In this document: positions 1 through 7,208 of the stretch, piece after piece
How positions within the stretch are numbered: position 1 is the stretch's first letter
Layout: each line of letters begins with the position of its first letter
Assembly: GCA_025929455.1 (NCBI GenBank)
Contig: JAICMB010000069.1
Location: forward strand, 1 to 10,477
DNA: 10,477 nt
Direction of reading: 5' to 3'
Origin: Bryobacteraceae bacterium
GTDB lineage: Bacteria; Acidobacteriota; Terriglobia; Bryobacterales; Bryobacteraceae
The notes under the pieces: model-generated
What the model was told of the DNA's origin: nothing
Databases searched by the model: none
Seen by the model: only the letters and a program-made list of their open reading frames with translations
Position numbers and translations under genes: made by a program

Positions 1-1635
1 ACGAGCGCTCCGCGATCGCCCGCGCCACCCGCACGTACACCGGCGCCCGCCGCGGACGACTTTACACGTATATTCGCCGCCGGGCCGGCAGACGACGCGA
101 CGAAGCTGTTCGACCCGCCCACGGCGGCACCCCCGCAAGCCGCGGAGGCGGGCGAGTTCACAACTCTCTTCAACGCGCCTATCCCGCCGCACGAGACGCA
201 GACAGAGCCCCGGCCGTCAGGGAGGGGCGGCAGCGCGCCCGCTCAAGCGGGCGAATTCACACGCCTGTTCGACGCCCCCACTGCTGGGCCAGCAGCCCCG
301 CCGCAGCGCGACCTGCAAACAGGACCTGCGCCCCCAGGGAGGGGCGACAGCGTGCCAGCTCATGCCGGCGAGTTCACGCGCCTGTTCGACGCCCCCAGTG
401 CTGCCCCAGCAGGCCAGCCGCAGCACGACATGCAAACAGAACCCCGGCCGTCAGGGAGGAGCGACACTGCCCCACCTGCACCCGCTCGAGCCGGCGAGTT
501 CACAAGCCTGTTCAATGCCCCCGCCGTCGTGCCCGCTCCGCAGCACGACACGCAAGCGCAACCCGCGCCCTCAGGGAGCGGTGACAACGCGCCGGCATCC
601 GCGCCCGCTCGAGCCGGCGAGTTCACGAGCCTCTTCAATGCCCCCGCCGTAACGCCCGCTCCGCAGCACGAAACGCAAACGCAACCCCCGCCCTCAGGGA
701 GCGGTGACAACGCGCCGGCACCCGCGCCCGCTCGAGCCGGCGAGTTCACAAGCCTGTTCAACGCCCCCGCTGTAGCGCCCGCTCCGCAGCACGAGACGCA
801 AACGCAACATCCACCGTCAGGCATGGGCGACAACGCGCCGGCACCCTCGCCCGCTCGAGCCGGCGAGTTCACGCGGATGTTCGCGACGCCGGGAGCCCCT
901 CCGCAACCCGCTCCCACAGTGCCGCCGCCTTCGCCATCTATGCAGCCCGGTGCGGCGCCCCGGGCCGCCGCACCGGGCGAGTTCACGAACCTGTTCGCGA
1001 CGCCCGCCACCACTCCGCCGCCAGCGCCGGCGCAGGGCGCGGCCGCCCCGGACACTGGCACGTTTGAACGTTTTTACAACTCACCACTCGAACCCGCGCC
1101 CTTAGCCCAAGCCGCCCCATTCCCGTCGCAAGCGCCCTCTCCGGCGCCCGCGCCGGTGCAACCACCGCAAGGTGAATTCACCCGGATTTTTGGTTCGTCC
1201 GAACGAGCGTTCGGCGGCGCTGCGCCTTACTCGCCCGCACCCGCCGGAACCGCGAACGCGACAAACGTATTTGCATCGCCCCATGCCACGCAGCCCACTG
1301 CAGCACCGCCGCAAGGCGCCGGCGAGTTCACGCGCCTCATGGCATCGCCACCACCGCCGCCGCCGCTCGTGCAGTCCGTCCCAACGACCGCGCCGCCGCC
1401 CGGACCCGCGCCCATCGGCGGTCCCGGCGAGTTCACGCGTATGATGTCCGCGCCATCAGCATCGGTATTGAGCGCACCGCCCGCGGCACCGTCGCTTCCG
1501 CAAGCTCCATCGCCCGCAGCGGCAGCATCCGCAGCCGCGGCAAAGTCTTCCATGCTCCCGCTGGTGGTGGGGCTAGCGTTTGTAGTAATCGCCGCGATCG
1601 TGTTGATCGCGATCTTTGCGCTGCGCAAGCACTAA
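1..1635 (+). CDS. GEFT-motif repeat protein, Pro/Ala-rich, C-terminal membrane anchor (5' partial)
   Basis: The frame is open from base 1 to the TAA at 1633-1635, so 544 residues are visible and the N-terminus lies outside the window; an internal GTG at 352 is not a credible start because the same repeats continue upstream of it. The chain is rich in Pro, Ala, Gln and Ser and has no recognisable fold. It carries eleven exact GEFT motifs, mostly followed by two residues and Phe or Met (codons starting at 151, 250, 367, 493, 616, 739, 862, 976, 1171, 1321, 1426), and degenerate copies near 55 (DDFTRIF), 1057 (GTFERFY) and 1261 (TNVFASP). Bases 1552-1623 encode one hydrophobic helix, followed by the short tail RKH. 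I remember similar GEFTRMF-type repeats in Acidobacteriota proteins of unknown role, but could not check. Inference: a membrane-anchored disordered chain carrying many copies of a short docking motif. Any folded domain would be off the left edge. Function unknown. Confidence 0.85.
   Translation, partial: TSAPRSPAPPARTPAPAADDFTRIFAAGPADDATKLFDPPTAAPPQAAEAGEFTTLFNAPIPPHETQTEPRPSGRGGSAPAQAGEFTRLFDAPTAGPAAPPQRDLQTGPAPPGRGDSVPAHAGEFTRLFDAPSAAPAGQPQHDMQTEPRPSGRSDTAPPAPARAGEFTSLFNAPAVVPAPQHDTQAQPAPSGSGDNAPASAPARAGEFTSLFNAPAVTPAPQHETQTQPPPSGSGDNAPAPAPARAGEFTSLFNAPAVAPAPQHETQTQHPPSGMGDNAPAPSPARAGEFTRMFATPGAPPQPAPTVPPPSPSMQPGAAPRAAAPGEFTNLFATPATTPPPAPAQGAAAPDTGTFERFYNSPLEPAPLAQAAPFPSQAPSPAPAPVQPPQGEFTRIFGSSERAFGGAAPYSPAPAGTANATNVFASPHATQPTAAPPQGAGEFTRLMASPPPPPPLVQSVPTTAPPPGPAPIGGPGEFTRMMSAPSASVLSAPPAAPSLPQAPSPAAAASAAAAKSSMLPLVVGLAFVVIAAIVLIAIFALRKH
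151..861 (+). repeat. in-frame tandem repeat, unit ~123 bp (41 residues)
   Basis: Units begin at each GEFT motif: 151, 250, 367, 493, 616 and 739, with lengths 99, 117, 126, 123, 123 and 123 bases, all multiples of three. By eye the units at 493 and 616 differ at 9 of 123 positions, and those at 616 and 739 at about 15. Each unit follows the plan GEFTxLF(D/N)AP, a Pro/Ala stretch, QHxTQTxP or similar, PSGxGDxAPA, then a short Ala/Pro/Arg tail. After 862 the motif continues but the spacers no longer match at base level. The near-identical central units point to recent duplication inside the gene. Confidence 0.85.
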
Positions 1636-1656
1636 CGCTTGGGCGCACCGCCGAAC

Positions 1657-2664
1657 CTAGTAGCCTTTCTGCTTATTGACGACGTTGATCAGCGGCTCGC
1701 CGCTCATGAAGCGCACCAGGTTGGCCCTGGCGGTGCCGACCATGCGCGCATGATCCTTGTCCGACCGCCCCGCGATGTGTGGCGTGATAATTGCGTTCGG
1801 AAACCGCCACAGCGGATGATCCTTCGGCAACGGCTCCGGATCCACCACATCGACGCCCGCGCCCGCCAACCGGTTCTCGTCGAGCGCCTTCACCAGGCTC
1901 GGCATGTCGTAAATGCCGCCGCGGCTGACCGCGATGAAGTACGCGCCCTTCTTCATCAGTTCGAACTCGCGCGGGCCCACCATCTTGTGGCTCTTCGGCG
2001 TGTGCGGCGCCGAAATAAATACGACGTCCGCCTCCGGCAAGACTTCGTCAAGTTGATCCGGCTTCACCATCTTCTTCACGAACGGGATGAACGGCTTGTC
2101 TTCCGGATCGACCCCGATCACGTTCATGCCGAACGCCCACGCCCGCGTCGCGATTTGTGTTCCGATCCCACCGACCCCGATCACCACCGCCGTGCGCCCG
2201 TTCAACTCAATGCCCTTGTACGGCCGGGGATGCCACTCCTGCGTCTGCTTATATTGCCAGAAGCTCGGAAGCTGCCGCGACAACGCCAGCAGCATCGCCA
2301 TGGCATGGTCTGCGATTTCGGGGCCCTGCACCACCTTATTATTCGTCAGCACGATATTGCTGTCGCGCAAATCGTTACTGCCCGATAGAAACAGCACCTG
2401 CTCGACGCCCGCGCTCATCACTTGCACCCACTTCAGCTTCTTGCCGGCGCGCACCTCCTCGGGCGTGATGCTGCCGATGAAGGCATCGGCATCGCCGATC
2501 TCCTGCATTACGTTGCCGTCCGTTACTGGCACCAGGCGCGCCTGCGGAGCTGCAGCCTGCAATTCCTGCAGCATCGCGGGGTCGCTGCCCGCAACGAGAA
2601 TCTTCTTGGTCTGCGCCGGCAGAGCCAGCGTAAATAAGGCCAGGGCAATCGCGAGTCGTTTCAC
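1657..2664 (-). CDS. D-isomer-specific 2-hydroxyacid dehydrogenase with predicted signal peptide
   Basis: The family reversibly oxidises D-2-hydroxy acids to 2-keto acids with NAD(P). Numbering from the GTG at 2664 (335 residues), the Rossmann motif GVGGIG is at 163-168, with an acidic Asp at 186 that favours NAD. The catalytic Arg 248 (SRGG), Glu 277 (DPEP) and His 296 (TPHIAG) are all present. The N-terminus MKRLAIALALFTLALPAQ is a typical signal peptide, with likely cleavage after LPA. This start was chosen because it gives that signal and a 14-base gap after pyrC; an upstream GTG at 2700 would overlap pyrC by 22 bases and add 12 residues. Neither start has a clear Shine-Dalgarno site. The gene is last in the minus-strand run and converges on the GEFT gene, 21 bases away. 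The substrate cannot be told from sequence; an NAD enzyme outside the cytoplasm would be unusual. Confidence 0.88.
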   Translation of the reverse strand: MKRLAIALALFTLALPAQTKKILVAGSDPAMLQELQAAAPQARLVPVTDGNVMQEIGDADAFIGSITPEEVRAGKKLKWVQVMSAGVEQVLFLSGSNDLRDSNIVLTNNKVVQGPEIADHAMAMLLALSRQLPSFWQYKQTQEWHPRPYKGIELNGRTAVVIGVGGIGTQIATRAWAFGMNVIGVDPEDKPFIPFVKKMVKPDQLDEVLPEADVVFISAPHTPKSHKMVGPREFELMKKGAYFIAVSRGGIYDMPSLVKALDENRLAGAGVDVVDPEPLPKDHPLWRFPNAIITPHIAGRSDKDHARMVGTARANLVRFMSGEPLINVVNKQKGY

Positions 2665-2678
2665 GTCAGGCGATTCTA

Positions 2679-3968
2679 TCAGACTCGCGCGGCGCGCCAC
2701 ACGACTTCGCCCGCAACGATCGTCGCCACCGGACCGCCCCGGAACGTGCGCCCGTCAAACGGTGTGTTGCGGCTCTTTGAGCACGAGCGGTTCACGTCGT
2801 ACGTCCATTCCGCCTCGGTGTCGAACAACGTGATGTCGCCCGGCAAGCCCGCCGCGATGCGCCCGCGGCCGCCCAGCTTCAAAATCGAAGCCGGCCCGGT
2901 CGTGAACAGCGCCACCATGCGCGCCAGCGAAATCTTGCCCGTATGCACCAGCGCTTCGATCGCAATCGCCACGGCCGTCTCCAGGCCGATGATGCCGAAT
3001 GGACAGCGCTCGAATTCCTGCATCTTCTCGCTGCCCGCGTGCGGAGCGTGGTCGGTCGCGATCGCGTCTACGGCGCCCGACACGATTCCGTCGATCACCG
3101 CCTGCCTATCTCTGCCAGCGCGCAGCGGCGGCTTCATCTTGTAATTGCTGTCGTACGGAATCATGTCGGCATCCGCCAACGCAAAATGATGCGGCGTCGC
3201 TTCCGACGTGACCGCCAGACCGTGCGCTTTCGCATACGCGACCATCTCGACCGATCGCCGCGATGAAATGTGCGCCACGTGATAACGCGCGCCCGTCAAC
3301 TCTGCGAGCAGAATATCCCGCGCCACCATCACGTCCTCCGACGCGCCCGGAATCCCGTGCAGCCCCAGCCGCATGCTCTCGACGCCTTCGTGCATGTCGC
3401 CGCCGGCGCTCAGATGCAGGTCCTCGCAGTGGTTGATCACCGGAACGCCGTACGCGCGCGCAAACTCCATCGCGCGCCGCATCACGCGCGCGTTCATCAC
3501 GGGCTTGCCGTCGTCCGAGATCGCGACAATGCCGGCTTCGATCATGGAGCCGATCGCCGCCAGTTCCTCGCCCGCGCTGCCCTTGGTGATCGCGCCGATC
3601 GGAAACACATTCACCACCGCCGAACGCTTGGCCCGCTCTACGACGTAGCTCGTCACGGTGGCGTTGTCGTTCACCGGCGACGTGTTGGGCATGCAGCAGA
3701 TGGACGTAAATCCGCCCGCGGCCGCTGCTCGCGCGCCGGTTTCAATCGTCTCGGCATACTCGAAGCCGGGCTCGCGCAAGTGGACGTGCATGTCGATGAA
3801 TCCGGGCGCCGCGATCAGCCCTGTAGCATCGAACGCCTCCGCGCCCGCAGCGTCGAGATTCGCTCCGAACCCCGATATACGCCCGTCTTCGACGGCGATG
3901 TCTGCCGCGTCATCATACCCGCTCGCCGGATCGATCACGCGTGCGTTTTGAATCAGGAGGCGCTTCAC
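2679..3968 (-). CDS. pyrC: dihydroorotase, class I
   Basis: Catalyses cyclisation of N-carbamoyl-L-aspartate to dihydroorotate, the third step of de novo pyrimidine synthesis, in the cytoplasm. The 429 residues match the length of the class I (AllB/PyrC-type) amidohydrolases. Metal ligands by position: His 61 and His 63 in DMHVHLREPG, Asp 153 in ISDDG, His 180 in NHCED, His 233 in HVAHIS and Asp 306 in TDHAPH. Asn 95 in MPNT is a substrate contact in the family. Because every ligand is present, this is not the inactive PyrC' seen beside pyrB in some pseudomonads. The start is GTG, overlapping the pyrB stop as GTGA, with a purine-rich GGGGGA about six bases upstream. In Aquifex the class I enzyme works in a complex with aspartate carbamoyltransferase; the overlap with pyrB fits a similar pairing here (inference). 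Confidence 0.96.
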   Translation of the reverse strand: MKRLLIQNARVIDPASGYDDAADIAVEDGRISGFGANLDAAGAEAFDATGLIAAPGFIDMHVHLREPGFEYAETIETGARAAAAGGFTSICCMPNTSPVNDNATVTSYVVERAKRSAVVNVFPIGAITKGSAGEELAAIGSMIEAGIVAISDDGKPVMNARVMRRAMEFARAYGVPVINHCEDLHLSAGGDMHEGVESMRLGLHGIPGASEDVMVARDILLAELTGARYHVAHISSRRSVEMVAYAKAHGLAVTSEATPHHFALADADMIPYDSNYKMKPPLRAGRDRQAVIDGIVSGAVDAIATDHAPHAGSEKMQEFERCPFGIIGLETAVAIAIEALVHTGKISLARMVALFTTGPASILKLGGRGRIAAGLPGDITLFDTEAEWTYDVNRSCSKSRNTPFDGRTFRGGPVATIVAGEVVWRAARV

Positions 3969-4882
3969 GCCGCGTCCCCCAGCACGCGCTCCAGCACCGA
4001 CATGCGCACCGCAATGCCGTTCTCCACCTGATTCAGGATCACGGATTTTTGCGAATCCGCCACCTCGGAAGAAATCTCGCGCCCGCGGTTGATTGGCCCC
4101 GGATGCATCACAATCGCGTCCGGCCGCGCCAACTCCAGATGCTCCAGCCGAAGTCCGTAAAAGTGAAAATACTCGCTCGCCGGAAAGGCCGCTTCGTGCT
4201 GCCGCTCCAGTTGGACACGCAGCATCATTACGACATCCGCTCCCTGAATCGCGTCGCGAATGTCGGAGGTGAGCCGCACGCCCGGCGCGATCTTCTCAAA
4301 TTCGACGGGCAGCAGCGGCGCGGGCCCGCACAGTACGATGTCTGCGCCGAATTTCGAAAGCAGGTAGATGTTCGACCGCGCCACGCGGCTATGCGCGATA
4401 TCACCGATGATCGCCACGCGCAGGCCTTCGAGCGAGCCGCGGCGGTCGAGAATCGTGCGCGCGTCGAGCAGCGCCTGCGTGGGATGCTCGTGCGTGCCGT
4501 CGCTCGCATTGATGATCGGAATCGGCAGATACCGCGAGAGGAAATGCGGCGCGCCCGATGCCGCATGCCGCATCACAATCGCGTCCGGCCGCATTGCGGC
4601 GAGCGTATTCAACGTATCGACGAGACTCTCACCCTTCGACACGCTCGATCCCGACGCCGTGATCGAAACGGTATCTGCGCCCAGGCGCTTAGCCGCGATT
4701 TCGAAACTCGTGCGCGTCCGCGTCGACGCCTCATAAAACAGATTGACAACCATGCGCCCGCGCAGCAGGTCGAGGCGCTTGGAGCGCTGGCGCTGCAGAG
4801 GCTGGAATTCCCGCGCGCGGTCGAGAATGGCTTCAATTTCGCCGCGGTCCAGGGTTTCGATCCCGAGCAGTCCCGCGCTCAT
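3965..4882 (-). CDS. pyrB: aspartate carbamoyltransferase catalytic chain
   Basis: Transfers the carbamoyl group from carbamoyl phosphate to L-aspartate, the committed step of pyrimidine synthesis. The 305 residues are the normal length for the catalytic chain. The carbamoyl-phosphate loop STRTR is at 53-57, SKGES (carrying the lysine that reaches the neighbouring active site) at 82-86, HPTQALLD at 133-140 and HPGPINRG at 250-257. The ATG start lies 8 bases after the pyrR stop, and the stop overlaps the pyrC start. No pyrI regulatory chain is present in the window, so allosteric control of the E. coli type is not supported here. The order pyrR-pyrB-pyrC is a common pyrimidine cluster. Confidence 0.97.
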   Translation of the reverse strand: MSAGLLGIETLDRGEIEAILDRAREFQPLQRQRSKRLDLLRGRMVVNLFYEASTRTRTSFEIAAKRLGADTVSITASGSSVSKGESLVDTLNTLAAMRPDAIVMRHAASGAPHFLSRYLPIPIINASDGTHEHPTQALLDARTILDRRGSLEGLRVAIIGDIAHSRVARSNIYLLSKFGADIVLCGPAPLLPVEFEKIAPGVRLTSDIRDAIQGADVVMMLRVQLERQHEAAFPASEYFHFYGLRLEHLELARPDAIVMHPGPINRGREISSEVADSQKSVILNQVENGIAVRMSVLERVLGDAA

Positions 4883-4890
4883 CCGCCGCG

Positions 4891-5436
4891 TCAGACCTTC
4901 TCGACCAGCAGCACTTTCTCGGTGCTGTCGATCTCCTGAAATTTCACTTCGATGATTTCGTTGTCGCTGGTCTGCACCATGCGCCCGATGTAGCGCGCTT
5001 CGATGGGGAGTTCGCGATGGCCGCGGTCGATCAGGACGAGCAACTGCACGCGCGCGGGACGGCCGTGATCGAACAGCGCATCGAGCGCGGCGCGGACGGT
5101 GCGCCCGGTGTATAGCACATCGTCAATCAGAACGATGTCCTTGCCGGTAACCGGGAAGTGGATTTCGGTCGCGTTGTGCAGGGGCTTCTCGCCAACCGTC
5201 GACAGATCGTCGCGATAAAGATTTATGTCCAGGATGCCGACCGGGATATCGAGATTCTCAAGTGCCTTGATCTTTGCGGCAATGCGCTCCGCCATCGGGG
5301 CGCCGCGGCGACGGATACCGACGAACGCGAGCCGCCCAAGATCGCTGTTTTTTTCCAGAATCTCGTGCGCGAGCCGGACCAGCGTGCGGTCGATTTCGGA
5401 GGCGCTCATCAACTGCGCTTTTTCGCGAATAGGCAT
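4891..5436 (-). CDS. pyrR: PyrR, pyrimidine operon regulator / uracil phosphoribosyltransferase
   Basis: In characterised bacteria PyrR binds pyr mRNA in response to UMP/UTP and attenuates transcription, and it also has uracil phosphoribosyltransferase activity. The PRPP-binding signature DIVLIDDVLYTGRT is at 100-113 and the family motif DRGHRELPI begins at 137. From the ATG at 5436 the protein has 181 residues, the usual length, and the N-terminus MPIREKAQLM lines up with Thermus-type PyrR. An upstream TTG at 5457 would overlap the ribE stop as TTGA and add seven residues; an ATG at 5409 would cut into the conserved start. None has a good Shine-Dalgarno. The gene abuts ribE, so there is no space for a separate 5' leader; an attenuator, if any, would lie inside coding sequence. 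I could not identify a PyrR-binding hairpin. Confidence 0.94.
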   Translation of the reverse strand: MPIREKAQLMSASEIDRTLVRLAHEILEKNSDLGRLAFVGIRRRGAPMAERIAAKIKALENLDIPVGILDINLYRDDLSTVGEKPLHNATEIHFPVTGKDIVLIDDVLYTGRTVRAALDALFDHGRPARVQLLVLIDRGHRELPIEARYIGRMVQTSDNEIIEVKFQEIDSTEKVLLVEKV

Positions 5437-5453
5437 TAGTGCAGTCAAACGTT

Positions 5454-6035
5454 TCAAGGTAGCACGCGGACCAGTTTTTCCACGTACTTCGCGATCATGT
5501 CCGGCTCCAGATTGACACGCTCTCCGCCGCGGCGCGCGCGCAGGTTGGTGTGCTCGTAGGTGTACGGAATAATGGCAAACGAAGCCAGCGCGCCGTCGAG
5601 CGCCGCAATCGTCAAACTGATGCCGTCGATCGTGATCGAGCCTTTGAGAACGGTGTACCGCTCGACCTCAGCGGCGACGCGCACTTCGAACCACCAATTG
5701 CCGTCCGGGAGCGCGCGCAGAGTCTCTATCGTACCGGTCGTTTCGACATGGCCCTGCACCATGTGCCCGTCGAGCCGCGCACCGAGTTGCAGCGGCCGCT
5801 CCAGGTTCACGAGCGATCCCGCGCGCAGGTCACCAAGATTGCTGCGCGACAGCGTCTCCGGCGATAATTCCGCGTCAAACCAGCCGTCGCCCACTTCAAC
5901 TGCCGTCAAACAAACTCCATCAACCGCAATGCTCGACCCCGCGACAGCATCGCGCAGCACCTCGCCGCACCGCACGCGCAAGCGCGGCGGCGGTTGCACT
6001 ACCGTGCCTGTCTCTTCAACAATTCCGGTAAACAT
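5454..6035 (-). CDS. ribE: riboflavin synthase alpha chain
   Basis: Dismutates two molecules of 6,7-dimethyl-8-ribityllumazine into riboflavin and a pyrimidinedione, the last step of riboflavin synthesis. The 193 residues contain the two lumazine-binding repeats of the family. The first starts with MFTGIVEETG and carries GSSIAVDGVCLT at 33-44; the second carries GSITIDGISLT at 132-142. The C-terminal helix YVEKL is conserved. The ATG start has no clear Shine-Dalgarno and follows a 75-base gap after ribD that is largely filled by an inverted repeat; it is the only sizeable gap in this run. The stop TGA at 5454-5456 lies just before the pyrR start. In E. coli the equivalent gene is called ribC. 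Confidence 0.95.
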   Translation of the reverse strand: MFTGIVEETGTVVQPPPRLRVRCGEVLRDAVAGSSIAVDGVCLTAVEVGDGWFDAELSPETLSRSNLGDLRAGSLVNLERPLQLGARLDGHMVQGHVETTGTIETLRALPDGNWWFEVRVAAEVERYTVLKGSITIDGISLTIAALDGALASFAIIPYTYEHTNLRARRGGERVNLEPDMIAKYVEKLVRVLP

Positions 6036-6049
6036 GTCAACGCCAAAGC

Positions 6050-6100
6050 GCAGGCAGCAAGACTGCCCGCGCCACGTGGGGCAGCAGTCTTGCTGCCTGC
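6050..6100. repeat. perfect 17-bp inverted repeat in the ribD-ribE gap (REP-like)
   Basis: The left arm gcaggcagcaagactgc (6050-6066) is exactly the reverse complement of the right arm (6084-6100). The 17-base loop includes the palindrome ccacgtgg at 6072-6079, and gactgccc/gggcag bases next to the loop offer an alternative register. RNA from either strand would form a very stable hairpin. No run of T follows on the minus strand, so it is not a standard intrinsic terminator. The form (GC-rich palindrome between co-directional genes, CCACGTGGGGCAG core) resembles dispersed intergenic palindromes I remember from Solibacter-like genomes. Possible roles are transcript stabilisation, RNA processing or a mobile palindromic element; none is shown by the sequence. 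Confidence 0.8.
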
Positions 6101-6110
6101 CCTGCTCCCC

Positions 6111-7208
6111 TCACGACTTCACCCACCCTTCCACCGCAAACTCATCCTCCCCGATCGCGTGCAACTTCACGCGCTCAATCAAAATCGCATCCGCCCGGCG
6201 TCTCCGCCCCATGCCGCCCGCCACCGGCAGCGATTCCAATCCGCCCAACAGCTTCGGCGCGTAATAAAAGAACACCTTGTCCACGATGCCCGCTTCCAGC
6301 GCCGCCCAGTTCACTTTGCTGCCCGCCTCGATCATCAGCGACCTATACTGCTCGCCTGCCAAGAACTCCACCACCTTACTCAAATCCACGCGCCCCGCCG
6401 GACCGTCCGCCAGCAGCACGCGCACGCCGCGCTTTTCCAGCGCCTCGCGCCGCGCCTCCGAGGCGGCCGATGTCGCCACCGCGAGCACGTCCCCGTTCAC
6501 GCTCCGCACCATCCGCGAATCGAGCGGCAGCCGCAGCGTTGAATCGAGCACGATGCGCAGCAGCGGCCGGCTGCGCTCCTCTCCAGTGTGATCCGTCAAC
6601 AAGCAATCGTCCGCGAGCACCGTACCGATGCCCGTTGCGATCGCATCGTGCGCATGCCGTAGCCGCTGCACATGCTCGCGCGCCCGGGCGCTCGTGATCC
6701 AACCGCTGTTGTCTTCCGGCGCGGCAATTTTGCCGTCGAGCGTCATCGCGGCCTTCAACGTCACCAGCGGCCGCCCCGTGCGCATCGCGTGCACAAACGC
6801 TTCGTTCAAGGTCGCCGCTTCAGCGCCGTACTCGTCAGCAATCTCCACGTCGACTCCCGCAGCGCGCAACCGCTCGAAACCCTTGCCGGCAACCTGCGGA
6901 TTGGGATCCTCCACTGCCGCCACCACGCGCGCAATGCCCGCCGCGATCACGGCATCGGCGCACGGTCCGGTGCGGCCGTGATGTGAGCAGGGCTCGAGCG
7001 TCACGTACAACGTTGCGCCGCGCGCTCGCTCGCCGGCTTGTTCGAGCGCCACGATCTCGGCATGCCGCCGCCCCGCCCAGGTATGGAACCCGCGCCCGAT
7101 CACCTCGCCATCGCGCACCACTACGGCACCGACTGCCGGATTAGGACTTGTCCGCCCAAGACCCTGACGCGCCAGCGCCAGCGCCTCTTCCATGAACCGC
7201 GCGGTCAT
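6111..7208 (-). CDS. ribD: bifunctional riboflavin biosynthesis protein RibD (deaminase/reductase)
   Basis: Carries out two successive steps of riboflavin synthesis: deamination of the diaminopyrimidine produced from GTP, then NADPH-dependent reduction of its ribosyl chain. The 365 residues are normal length. The N-terminal deaminase domain (about 1-145) has the zinc site: His 49 and catalytic Glu 51 in HAE, Cys 74 in EPCSHHGRTGPC and Cys 83. The C-terminal reductase domain (about 147-365) begins LKAAMTLDGKIA and contains NSGWITS and GIGTVLADD, typical of the RibD/RibG reductase fold. The ATG overlaps the ftsY stop as ATGA, so translation is probably coupled. There is no room for an FMN riboswitch upstream within this run. 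Confidence 0.96.
   Translation of the reverse strand: MTARFMEEALALARQGLGRTSPNPAVGAVVVRDGEVIGRGFHTWAGRRHAEIVALEQAGERARGATLYVTLEPCSHHGRTGPCADAVIAAGIARVVAAVEDPNPQVAGKGFERLRAAGVDVEIADEYGAEAATLNEAFVHAMRTGRPLVTLKAAMTLDGKIAAPEDNSGWITSARAREHVQRLRHAHDAIATGIGTVLADDCLLTDHTGEERSRPLLRIVLDSTLRLPLDSRMVRSVNGDVLAVATSAASEARREALEKRGVRVLLADGPAGRVDLSKVVEFLAGEQYRSLMIEAGSKVNWAALEAGIVDKVFFYYAPKLLGGLESLPVAGGMGRRRRADAILIERVKLHAIGEDEFAVEGWVKS

Noticed and set aside
360..1061. Long open frame of 233 codons on the minus strand opposite the GEFT repeats
   Set aside because: It is a by-product of the GC-rich periodic repeat: the same repeat read in antisense gives another periodic frame (VNSPARAG units). It has no independent start signal, and the plus strand frame has the transmembrane end and conserved motif.
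352..1635. GTG at 352 as true start of the GEFT gene
   Set aside because: The same frame is open to base 1 and carries two further GEFT motifs at 151 and 250 with matching linkers, so the gene extends beyond the window.
1623..1646. Hairpin gcgcaagc / gcttgggcgc spanning the stop of the GEFT gene, possible terminator for the convergent genes
   Set aside because: Needs a two-base bulge, has a short stem and no T-run in either direction; too weak to call.
1639..2388. Plus-strand frame of 249 codons opposite the dehydrogenase
   Set aside because: Arg/His/Leu-rich shadow of a gene with intact catalytic motifs; no recognisable domain.
3270..4939. Long plus-strand frames (about 250 and 330 codons) antisense to pyrC and pyrB
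   Set aside because: Arg/His-rich composition and full overlap with well-recognised enzymes on the other strand; normal shadow frames of high-GC DNA.
6036..6110. FMN riboswitch before ribE
   Set aside because: The 75-base gap is too short for an RFN element and is taken up by a simple inverted repeat; none of the conserved multi-stem layout is visible.
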